Assembly: GCA_021296025.1 (NCBI GenBank)
Contig: JAGWBF010000003.1
Span: 65,391 to 70,491, forward strand
Direction: 5' to 3'
DNA from: Dehalococcoidia bacterium
GTDB taxonomy: Bacteria > Chloroflexota > Dehalococcoidia > Lucifugimonadales > JAGWBF01
Length of the DNA stretch: 5,101 nucleotides
Part shown: piece by piece, positions 1 through 4,223 of the stretch
Numbering within the stretch: position 1 is the stretch's first letter
Layout of the letters: every line of letters starts with the position of its first letter
Notes under the pieces: generated by a model
What the model was told of the DNA's origin: nothing
The model's database searches: none
What the model saw: only the letters and a program-made list of their open reading frames with translations
Position numbers and translations under genes: made by a program

Positions 1-3
1 GAA

Positions 4-355
4 TGGTGGAGACGGGGGAGGGTCGAACTCCCCGTCCAGAAGGCAACCCAGCTAGATATCCTACAGGCTTATCCGGTCCTTAACTCTCGCCCTGCCGTGC
101 TTCACCGGCATAACATGGCAGGCCTCAGCCGATGTTTCTTGAGCTACCCGTATCGGCGTCTAGGAAGCTGCAACCCGGATTTATGGCGCCTGTTACCCAA
201 CCTCCAGGTATAGTCGGGGCAGACGAGCCGCCAGTTTAGGCGGCTAGGGCGAGTTCACGATCGCCAGTTATTGTTTTGCCACCTGTTTAACGAGGTGGAT
301 GGCACCTCGGCCTGCGATCCTCCAGGATGTTCCCCTGTCGAACCCACGCGTCCCC
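4..355 (-). ncRNA. ssrA: Transfer-messenger RNA (tmRNA), one-piece, complete
   Basis: tmRNA acts with SmpB to free ribosomes stalled on broken mRNAs and to add a degradation tag to the unfinished protein. Read on the minus strand, the RNA starts GGGGACG and ends CGTCTCC followed by ACCA. These ends pair as a 7-bp acceptor stem with a G-U wobble at the third pair, the alanine identity element expected of tmRNA. The 5' end carries the conserved D-arm-like segment GTGGGTTCGACAGGG. The 3' end carries a T-arm with stem GGGAG/CTCCC and loop TTCGACC. The CCA is encoded. At 352 nt it is of usual length, and a tag reading frame ending in LALAA then TAA lies in the first third (236-265). There is no sign of a permuted two-piece form. 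The boundaries come from the acceptor pairing and should be good to a base or two. Confidence 0.95.
236..265 (-). other. tmRNA tag-peptide reading frame (resume codon GGC to TAA)
   Basis: This is the mRNA-like part of the tmRNA. Reading GGC GAT CGT GAA CTC GCC CTA GCC GCC TAA gives G-D-R-E-L-A-L-A-A-stop, so the full tag would be (A)GDRELALAA, with the first Ala supplied by the charged tmRNA. The hydrophobic LALAA end is the normal signal for ClpXP-type proteases. The five bases before the resume codon are TAACT, comparable to TAGTC before the E. coli resume codon. Frame and stop are clear. The exact resume codon is inferred from these flanking bases and from the similar Gly-started tag recalled for Dehalococcoides. 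Confidence 0.85.
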
Positions 356-373
356 AGGTTAGTGAACTCCTAT

Positions 374-403
374 ATTATCCCACCTTCCGCGCCACTCCGT
401 CCA
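374..403 (-). promoter_or_regulatory. Probable promoter of ssrA
   Basis: On the minus strand, TGGACG (403-398) is followed after 18 bp by GATAAT (379-374). These are fair matches to the -35 and -10 boxes of the housekeeping sigma factor. The -10 box lies 18 bp before the mature tmRNA 5' end at 355. That leaves room for a short leader, to be removed by RNase P. The -10 match is good; the -35 match is weak (4 of 6). Confidence 0.5.
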
Positions 404-476
404 GACCCGTAACCTGAGGAACCCTACATTTCTGCCCTGGTGCGAGTAGGGTCGGTGGTGAGAGGACCTTCAAGCC

Positions 477-504
477 GTCATTGCGGCGGAGGCCGCAATC
501 CAGG
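477..504 (+). repeat. Palindromic intergenic repeat, copy 1 (GCGGC stem)
   Basis: The unit reads GTCATTGCGGC, a GGAG loop, then GCCGCAATCCAGG. ATTGCGGC (480-487) and GCCGCAAT (492-499) form a perfect 8-bp stem, so the palindrome spans 20 bp. A second copy in opposite orientation lies at 611-638. The flanks CGTC and CCAG are shared with both that copy and the ATTCCC-type unit at 712. This has the form of a REP-like dispersed repeat. Confidence 0.85.
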
Positions 505-541
505 AAACGTCGGGGCGTCAACAGGTTTCCACTGTAATGTG

Positions 542-577
542 TAGTGCCTGCTGCGATGGTAGTGTCTGCAGCGATAG
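542..577 (+). repeat. Tandem 18-bp duplication
   Basis: TAGTGCCTGCTGCGATGG (542-559) is followed directly by TAGTGTCTGCAGCGATAG (560-577), which matches at 15 of 18 positions. A further TAGTGG begins at 575. The repeat lies between the two inverted palindromic copies. It looks like a local slippage duplication; no function is apparent. Confidence 0.75.
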
Positions 578-610
578 TGGAGCCATCCTGGAAGCTGGCA
601 GTGCTCCGTT

Positions 611-638
611 CTGGATTGCGGCGTAGGCCGCAATGACG
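611..638 (-). repeat. Palindromic intergenic repeat, copy 2 (inverted)
   Basis: On the minus strand this reads CGTCATTGCGGC, a CTAC loop, then GCCGCAATCCAG. The stem ATTGCGGC/GCCGCAAT (615-622 with 627-634) is identical to copy 1; only the 4-base loop differs. Together the two copies form the inverted ends of a 162-bp block (477-638). The flank continues outward as TTTCGTCA on the minus strand, which explains the TGACGAAAGGCGT half-repeat that recurs at 684-696. Confidence 0.85.
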
Positions 639-669
639 AAAGGCGTGGCATAACAGAGGGCAGGCCTTG

Positions 670-691
670 AGAAAGGCCGGGCGTGACGAAA
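670..691 (+). repeat. Direct repeat, left copy (partner at 814-835)
   Basis: The 22 bp starting AGAAAGGC and ending GCGTGACGAAA recur at 814-835 with 20 of 22 bases identical and a 144-bp offset. The TGACGAAA end is the outer flank of the palindromic repeat family (compare 634-641). Each copy may therefore be a broken or solo half-unit. Between the two copies lies the ATTCCC-type inverted pair. Confidence 0.7.
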
Positions 692-711
692 GGCGTTTGC
701 GCCCCAACTAT

Positions 712-740
712 CGTCATTCCCACGTGCGCGGGAATCCAGA
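712..740 (+). repeat. Palindromic intergenic repeat of the ATTCCC-N8-GGGAAT type
   Basis: The unit has CGTC, ATTCCC (716-721), eight bases ACGTGCGC, GGGAAT (730-735), then CCAGA. It has the same 20-bp length and the same CGTC...CCAG flanks as the GCGGC-type copies, but a different stem that is still paired. ATTCCC-N8-GGGAAT is also the form of the Neisseria dRS3 repeat, which is known there as an insertion site for filamentous prophages. Any common function here is only a possibility. Confidence 0.8.
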
Positions 741-770
741 GCCGTGCTTACTCCGTCGTAGGTCTCCTTT

Positions 771-783
771 CGTGGGAACGACG
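771..783 (-). repeat. Partial inverted copy of the ATTCCC-type repeat
   Basis: CGTGGGAACGACG is the reverse complement of CGTCGTTCCCACG, which matches the left half of the 712 unit (712-724) at 12 of 13 bases. The right half is missing. The full and partial copies face each other and bound a 72-bp block (712-783). Confidence 0.65.
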
Positions 784-813
784 AATGGCGGCCATGGCCG
801 AAACCAGGGCTCT

Positions 814-835
814 AGAAAGGCTGTGCGTGACGAAA
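814..835 (+). repeat. Direct repeat, right copy (partner at 670-691)
   Basis: This is the right-hand copy of the 22-bp direct repeat. It differs from the left copy at two positions (822 and 824). It ends just before the weak promoter of the reductase gene, so the repeat cluster reaches right up to that gene's control region. Confidence 0.7.
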
Positions 836-836
836 C

Positions 837-865
837 ACGAAAGAAGCGCATAGCCGTGCTATATT
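837..865 (+). promoter_or_regulatory. Possible promoter of the reductase gene
   Basis: TATATT (860-865) is a 5-of-6 match to a -10 box, 35 bp before the ATG at 901. The hexamer 17 bp upstream (837-842, ACGAAA) is a poor -35 box, so this is either a weak promoter or one that needs an activator. Transcription would start near 872. Confidence 0.35.
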
Positions 866-900
866 GTCCCTTAATCGTTAATGAGAGAATGGAAGCTGCG

Positions 901-1767
901 ATGAATATCACCGATGCTTGGGGAAATTCTGGCACCAGGCCTCTGTTCGTGTGTGACTTCTCGCCGCCTCGTTCCGCTGACCCCGTGGTCCTCGAGCAGG
1001 CCCGGGCCTTGGACGCCGACTTCATCAGCGTGGCCTACAGTCCCGGTCGCGCCGTTAGGGCGGACTCGGCCATGCTGGCCGCCGCCATCAGGAACAACCT
1101 CCAGAAGGAGGTTATGTTCACCATAGCAACCCGGGATATGAACAAGCTGGCCCTTCACAGCCACCTCCTCGGAGCCCGACTCCTGGGACTGGAGAACGTA
1201 GTGGTGGTAGGGGGAGACCCCCTCAGCGCCAGGGACCTTCAAAGAACGCAGGCGGTCAACGACGTTTCCCCATCGGAGTTCATCGGGTCCATCAGGGAGA
1301 TGAACCAAGGTACGGACTTTCGTGGCTCCAAGCTCCAGGAGAACATCGATCTGTGCGTCGGAGGCTCCATCGACATTGGGCGGGGTACAAACCGGGAGGC
1401 TTCCCTTACCTACCGCAAGGTCCAGGCAGGGGTCCAGTTCTTTCTCGCCCAGCCTGTCTGGTCGGCGGAGGGCGTCAGGGAATTCCTGGCGACCTACCGC
1501 CAGATCGCAGGGGAGGATCTACGGCAGCCCGTCTTCTGGGGAGTGCACATCCTGGAGCAGGAGAGTGTCGCCTTCGGAAGTGTGCCAGCCTGGGTCAGGG
1601 AAAAGCTGGATGAAGGTCGTCCGGGCACGGAGATCGCCCTGGACCTGGTGAACGAGCTGTTCCAGGGTGGCATCAGGTCCATCTACCTTGTGCCCCCGGT
1701 GCTCAGGGGAGGCGCCAGGAGTTATGAGGCAGGCCAGGAGGTCTTAGCAGCCGCCCGGGGGCTGTGA
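901..1767 (+). CDS. Methylenetetrahydrofolate reductase family protein (MetF-like)
   Basis: This 288-residue protein has the size of a single-domain bacterial MTHFR, a flavin-dependent TIM barrel that reduces 5,10-methylene- to 5-methyl-tetrahydrofolate in the cytoplasm. Family features in order are CDFSPPR (18-24, the usual E-F-F-P-P strand), DFISVAYSPG (40-49), VVVVGGDP (100-107, equivalent to the RGD/GGDP loop), the helix KVQAGVQF (173-180) and FFLAQPVW (180-187), whose Gln aligns with the folate-contacting Gln of E. coli MetF. Asp19 stands where the catalytic Glu usually is. The frame is open back to 667, but that part reads through repeats. The ATG at 901 has GGAAG 5 bases upstream; an in-frame ATG at 889 is a weaker alternative. 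The last 24 bp overlap the convergent DUF1385 gene. The family is secure; the exact substrate and electron donor are not, because the sequence is divergent and no folate genes are nearby. Confidence 0.88.
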   Translation: MNITDAWGNSGTRPLFVCDFSPPRSADPVVLEQARALDADFISVAYSPGRAVRADSAMLAAAIRNNLQKEVMFTIATRDMNKLALHSHLLGARLLGLENVVVVGGDPLSARDLQRTQAVNDVSPSEFIGSIREMNQGTDFRGSKLQENIDLCVGGSIDIGRGTNREASLTYRKVQAGVQFFLAQPVWSAEGVREFLATYRQIAGEDLRQPVFWGVHILEQESVAFGSVPAWVREKLDEGRPGTEIALDLVNELFQGGIRSIYLVPPVLRGGARSYEAGQEVLAAARGL

Positions 1768-2733
1768 CCCGTCAGCCTGAGCCGGCGCCGCGGTTTCCCC
1801 TTCAGTAGCTTCGGTCGAACCCTCGTCGCTGTCATCTGCGACCTGAGGTGTCTCTCCGCGGTCCGCCGCCAGGGCCGTCTTCATCGCATCGATTGCCACC
1901 TCTATCTGTTCATCGTCGGGGATCCTGGTGGTCAGGCTCTGAAGCAGTATCCCGGGATAGCCGATGGCCCGGGCGATGGGGTTGGTGAGGTGGGCCCCGT
2001 TGAACCGGATCACCTCGTAGCTGATCGCCGCGATCACCGGCACGAAAACGATCCTCGATGTGACCAGCCACCAGAAGGGATCCCTGGGAATGAAGGCGAA
2101 CACCACCACCGCCACCACTGCCACCGTCAGCAGGAAGGCTGTGCCGCACCGGGGATGGGCTGTGGGGAACCGACGGACGTTCTCCACCTCTAAGGGCAGA
2201 TCCGCCTCATGGGTGTGCACAGCCATGTGCTCAGCGCCGTGATAGGCGAAGACCCTCCTGACATCCTTCATCAGCCCTATGCCCGCAATGTAGGCTATCA
2301 ACACTACCAGGCGCACCACCCCTTCGATCAGGTTGACCAGGGGCTCCGAATCGATCACCCGCTCCAGGGGCGAGGTGGCGAACAGGGGCATTAAGAAGAA
2401 GAGGCCGATTCCCAGGGAGAAGCCCAGGGCCATGGTCATTATGGTCATCCAGCGGGGAATCTCATGCTCCTCGCCCATCTGGTCGGCCATGGCTATGGAT
2501 GCCGAGCGGTTGAGGGCCTTGATGCCCAGCATCAGGGTCTCTATCAGCACCAGGATGCCCCTCAGCAACGGCACCCTGCGGACAGGCCCCGAGAAGACTT
2601 GGGACAGGGGTTCGGCGCTGGACTGGATCCGGCCGCTCTGGCGGCGCACCGAAAGGCTGAAGTGGCGCCGTCCCCGGATCATCACCCCTTCGATGACAGC
2701 TTGGCCCCCGTAGAAGAACTGGGGTTCAGCCAA
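1744..2733 (-). CDS. DUF1385 (YqhQ-type) membrane protein
   Basis: From the chosen TTG start this protein has 329 residues. It opens with YGGQAVIEGVMIRG (8-21), the hallmark of the DUF1385 family, whose biochemical role is not established although it is often described as a predicted metal-dependent enzyme. A His-rich stretch, YHGAEHMAVHTHE (164-176), and HPRCGTAF (193-200) could bind metal. Hydrophobic segments near 98-118, 135-154, 198-214 and 222-238 look membrane-spanning. The conserved C-terminal part, PGILLQSLTTR then DDEQIEVAI, lies at 260-281. The last 40 residues are a low-complexity acidic, Ala/Gly-rich tail. The gene is downstream of rpmE, a common neighbour of this family, but a terminator-like hairpin separates the two. 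Starting at the TTG at 2784 would place the start inside the hairpin tail, so TTG 2733, with GGAGG 7 bases upstream, is preferred. Confidence 0.88.
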   Translation of the reverse strand: MAEPQFFYGGQAVIEGVMIRGRRHFSLSVRRQSGRIQSSAEPLSQVFSGPVRRVPLLRGILVLIETLMLGIKALNRSASIAMADQMGEEHEIPRWMTIMTMALGFSLGIGLFFLMPLFATSPLERVIDSEPLVNLIEGVVRLVVLIAYIAGIGLMKDVRRVFAYHGAEHMAVHTHEADLPLEVENVRRFPTAHPRCGTAFLLTVAVVAVVVFAFIPRDPFWWLVTSRIVFVPVIAAISYEVIRFNGAHLTNPIARAIGYPGILLQSLTTRIPDDEQIEVAIDAMKTALAADRGETPQVADDSDEGSTEATEGETAAPAQADGSQPPGGC

Positions 2734-2740
2734 TCTCAAT

Positions 2741-2748
2741 CCTCCCCT
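2741..2748 (-). promoter_or_regulatory. Strong ribosome binding site that fixes a TTG start
   Basis: On the minus strand AGGGGAGG (2748-2741) ends 7 bases before TTG at 2733. This is the best spacing among the possible starts of the DUF1385 gene. A nearer TTG (2739-2737) is only one base from the site. The start at 2733 leaves the conserved YGGQAVIEG motif 7 residues from the N terminus. Confidence 0.65.
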
Positions 2749-2775
2749 GGACGGCTGGGTCGATACAAGGCCCCG

Positions 2776-2815
2776 AAACAACAAGGAAGGACTCTCCGTT
2801 CAAAGAGTCCTTCCT
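2776..2815 (-). terminator. Probable intrinsic terminator or attenuator after rpmE
   Basis: A perfect 12-bp stem, AGGAAGGACTCT (2784-2795) with AGAGTCCTTCCT (2804-2815), encloses an 8-base loop. On the minus strand it is followed by TGTTGTTT, a broken U-rich run. The other strand shows no T-run, so it points in the direction of the ribosomal operon. It lies 24 bp after the rpmE stop codon and about 50 bp before the DUF1385 start. It could end most ribosomal-operon transcripts while letting some continue. Confidence 0.72.
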
Positions 2816-2839
2816 CAAAAGGTCTGGCATATAGGCCGG

Positions 2840-3043
2840 TTACTCCAGGTTGAACCGGCGCCTGAGGCGTTCGATCCTACCCTCGGTGTCAACCACCCTC
2901 TGCTGTCCGGTGAAGAAGGGGTGGCACTTGCTGCAAATCTCCACCCGCAGGTTCTCCTTGGTGGCTCCCGTTACGAACACGTTCCCGCAGGAGCAGGTGA
3001 CGCTTGCATTCTCAAAGTAACGGGGATGTATCTCTTGCTTCAT
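2840..3043 (-). CDS. rpmE: 50S ribosomal protein L31, zinc-binding type
   Basis: The 67-residue protein matches L31 throughout: MKQEIHP at the start, then CSCG (17-20), CSKCHPFFTGQQ (37-48) and a basic RIERLRRRF segment near the end. Cys17, Cys19, Cys37 and Cys40 are all present, so this is the zinc-containing form rather than the zinc-free paralogue many bacteria switch to in zinc shortage. L31 sits on the central protuberance of the large subunit and helps bridge to the small subunit. The ATG at 3043 has AGGA 5 bases upstream and lies 10 bp after the rpmA stop, so the two genes are co-transcribed. A terminator-like hairpin follows. Confidence 0.96.
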   Translation of the reverse strand: MKQEIHPRYFENASVTCSCGNVFVTGATKENLRVEICSKCHPFFTGQQRVVDTEGRIERLRRRFNLE

Positions 3044-3053
3044 CTTATTCCTG

Positions 3054-3320
3054 CTAAGCCGGCACTTCGACGGGATAGACGCTGGCCCTGCGCCTGCCCT
3101 TGGTGGCCCACTCGAACTTGACCTTGCCGTCCACCAGGGCGAAGAGGGTGTGGTCCCTTCCCAGTCCCACGTTGCGCCCGGCGTGGATGCGGGTGCCCCG
3201 CTGTCGCATGATTATGTTGCCAGTGGTCACCGTCTCTCCATCGTAGCGCTTGACCCCAAGGCGCTTGGAGTTGCTGTCGCGCCCGTTCCGGGAGCTTCCG
3301 CCTGCCTTCTTATGGGCCAT
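3054..3320 (-). CDS. rpmA: 50S ribosomal protein L27
   Basis: This 88-residue protein is of normal L27 length and begins MAHKKAGGSSRNGRDS, followed by LGVKRYDGE, the GTR-HAG segment (42-48) and a VGLGRDHTLFA core (51-61). L27 lies next to the peptidyl-transferase centre, and its N-terminal tail reaches the tRNA ends. There is no N-terminal extension of the kind that Firmicutes remove with the Prp protease, and no prp gene lies between rplU and rpmA. Its ATG shares one base with the rplU stop (TGATG), and GGGAGG lies 7 bases upstream inside rplU, so translation of the pair is probably coupled. Confidence 0.96.
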   Translation of the reverse strand: MAHKKAGGSSRNGRDSNSKRLGVKRYDGETVTTGNIIMRQRGTRIHAGRNVGLGRDHTLFALVDGKVKFEWATKGRRRASVYPVEVPA

Positions 3321-3853
3321 CAGCTCGCCTCCCTTTCCGATTCCTCGGCCTCATCGAGGTCGCCATCCTCGTCGGACTCCTCGGCCTCGAGGGCATCCTC
3401 TCCCTCATCTTCGCTCAGGAGCTCTTCGGTATCGTCCTCCAGCGTCTCCGGCTCATCTTCGCCAGTGTCGCCATCCACGAACACCTCGGCGACAACCTCT
3501 TCCGTCTCCGCCACATCCTGGATGCCGATCTCTTCGTCGCCGAGCATGATGCTGGTCACCATGAGTCGGGTGTACTGCTGGCGGTGACCCTTCTTGCGGC
3601 GGTAGCGCACCTTGCGCTTGTACTTGAAAACAATGATCTTATCGTCCTGGCCGTGGGACTCCACCTGGGCGATGACGCTGGCGTTGGGCACCAGGGGGTC
3701 GCCGATGAGCACATCCCCCTGGCGAGAGACGGCTAGGACATCCCCGAGCTCCACATAGGAGCCAGTCTCAGCCTGGAGCCGGTCCACATCGATGACCGCC
3801 CCCGGCACCGCCTTGTACTGCTTGCTACCCGAACGAAATACTGCGTAGTCCAT
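3320..3853 (-). CDS. rplU: 50S ribosomal protein L21 with a long acidic C-terminal tail
   Basis: Residues 1-104 are a complete L21: MDYAVFRSGSKQYK at the start, GDPLVPNASV in the middle and the basic rRNA-binding stretch KYKRKVRYRRKKGHRQQ (77-93). L21 normally ends near here, at about 100-105 residues. This protein continues to 177. By hand count, 37 of the last 73 residues are Asp or Glu and only one (Arg174) is basic. The tail looks disordered. The in-frame TTG at 3865 falls at the predicted transcription start and would add four residues before the normal L21 start, so ATG 3853 is chosen. This is the first gene of the operon, directly behind a near-consensus promoter, and it overlaps rpmA by one base. 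Confidence 0.95.
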   Translation of the reverse strand: MDYAVFRSGSKQYKAVPGAVIDVDRLQAETGSYVELGDVLAVSRQGDVLIGDPLVPNASVIAQVESHGQDDKIIVFKYKRKVRYRRKKGHRQQYTRLMVTSIMLGDEEIGIQDVAETEEVVAEVFVDGDTGEDEPETLEDDTEELLSEDEGEDALEAEESDEDGDLDEAEESEREAS

Positions 3854-3871
3854 AATAATCCGCAACTGCTA

Positions 3872-3900
3872 ATTCTATGCAGTGCCAGCCCGAGTGTCAA
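3872..3900 (-). promoter_or_regulatory. Near-consensus promoter of the rplU-rpmA-rpmE operon
   Basis: On the minus strand TTGACA (3900-3895), a perfect -35 box, is followed by a 17-bp spacer and TAGAAT (3877-3872), a 5-of-6 match to the -10 box. Transcription should start about 7 bases later, near 3865. That leaves only about a dozen leader bases before the rplU ATG at 3853. The strength suits a ribosomal-protein operon. Confidence 0.85.
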
Positions 3901-4160
3901 GGCGGGAACGGGAGGGAAGACGAGGCGCATATAGGGAACAAGGTGGCCAGCCTATTCGTGGACAATCCAAATGACAATATGCTCAATATCCTCAAGTCTT
4001 CCTCCGGAGGAGCTCGACTAATTAAGCAGATCAAACGAGAATTAAGGTTGTCACGTTCCTAACGAACATTCGCCACTCTACAGCCGGTGATATTAACTTC
4101 TGGGGTAAGATCAAATCAATCTGGGCAATGGGATGGCAGTGGGATCAAAGGCGGACTAAA
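3901..4160. other. Divergent intergenic region, no credible gene
   Basis: This stretch separates the rplU promoter from the dehydrogenase promoter and is visibly AT-richer than the neighbouring genes. A small plus-strand frame (3877-4062, 61 codons) has no ribosome binding site and overlaps the rplU promoter, so I do not call it. The region holds a 12-bp palindrome TCCTCCGGAGGA (4000-4011), GATCAAA three times (4029, 4109 and 4143) and a tandem 11-bp repeat (4124-4145). I see no tRNA or riboswitch. Confidence 0.7.
4124..4145 (+). repeat. Tandem 11-bp repeat upstream of the dehydrogenase promoter
   Basis: GGCAATGGGAT (4124-4134) is followed directly by GGCAGTGGGAT (4135-4145), with 10 of 11 bases identical. 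Eleven bases is about one helical turn. The pair ends 15 bp before the -35 box at 4161, where an activator could bind. Function is inferred from position only. Confidence 0.55.
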
Positions 4161-4190
4161 TTGCCTCGTACCCCTGTCAGCTTATATGAT
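4161..4190 (+). promoter_or_regulatory. Probable promoter of the dehydrogenase gene
   Basis: TTGCCT (4161-4166) and TATGAT (4185-4190) are separated by 18 bp and match the -35 box at 4 of 6 and the -10 box at 5 of 6 positions. The start point would be near 4197, giving a leader of about 27 bases that contains the AGGAGA ribosome binding site. Confidence 0.55.
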
Positions 4191-4223
4191 CCAAGAATCA
4201 GTTGACTGGCTAGGAGAGATAGC

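Larger units (their letters stand above)
356..900. other. Intergenic region between ssrA and the reductase gene, rich in short repeats
   Basis: This 545-bp stretch separates two divergent units and contains no credible coding region. Open frames on both strands translate the palindromic repeats, giving strings such as HCGLRRN that are typical of spurious repeat-derived ORFs. It holds two inverted copies of a GCGGC/GCCGC palindrome (477-504, 611-638), a tandem 18-bp duplication (542-577), a related ATTCCC/GGGAAT palindrome (712-740) with a partial inverted copy (771-783), and several half-repeats reading TGACGAAA. There is also a perfect 6-bp hairpin with a GAGA loop (GGCCTT 663-668, AAGGCC 673-678) and a 12-bp palindrome CGGCCATGGCCG (789-800). 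The ssrA promoter lies at its left end and a weak promoter for the reductase gene at its right end. Confidence 0.8.

Noticed and set aside
4..80. A tRNA gene ending at position 4, suggested by the CCA end and the T-arm
   Set aside because: There is no anticodon arm next to the T-arm. The matching acceptor strand lies at 349-355, as expected for a tmRNA.
663..678. The GGCCTT-GAGA-AAGGCC hairpin as a terminator
   Set aside because: The stem is only 6 bp and has no T-run on either side, and no gene ends just before it. It is probably chance or part of the repeat cluster.
375..723. Minus-strand open frames between ssrA and the repeats (110 and 81 codons)
   Set aside because: They are made mostly of repeat sequence, overlap each other in different frames, and one runs into the ssrA promoter. 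There is no plausible protein family.
477..840. A CRISPR array in the repeat cluster
   Set aside because: Copies are few, inverted relative to each other and irregularly spaced, and there are no cas genes.
667..900. Extending the reductase upstream to the long open frame starting at 667 (366 residues)
   Set aside because: The extra 78 residues translate the palindromic repeats and show no resemblance to MTHFR. They also span the likely promoter. ATG 901 has its own ribosome binding site and gives a normal family length.
2734..2784. TTG at 2784 as the start of the DUF1385 protein (346 residues)
   Set aside because: It lies in the U-rich tail of the hairpin with no proper ribosome binding site. 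The added residues are not part of the conserved domain, and TTG 2733 has a strong site 7 bases upstream.
3150..3587. Ser/Pro/Arg-rich plus-strand frames opposite rplU and rpmA
   Set aside because: They are mirror images of the Asp/Glu-rich tail codons and the L27 codons of the real minus-strand genes.
3854..3865. TTG at 3865 as the start of L21
   Set aside because: It coincides with the predicted transcription start and would add four residues not found in L21. ATG 3853 gives the normal N terminus.
3877..4062. A 61-codon plus-strand frame opposite the rplU promoter
   Set aside because: There is no ribosome binding site, no recognisable domain, and its start lies inside the rplU promoter. 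A decayed gene fragment cannot be ruled out, but nothing supports it.
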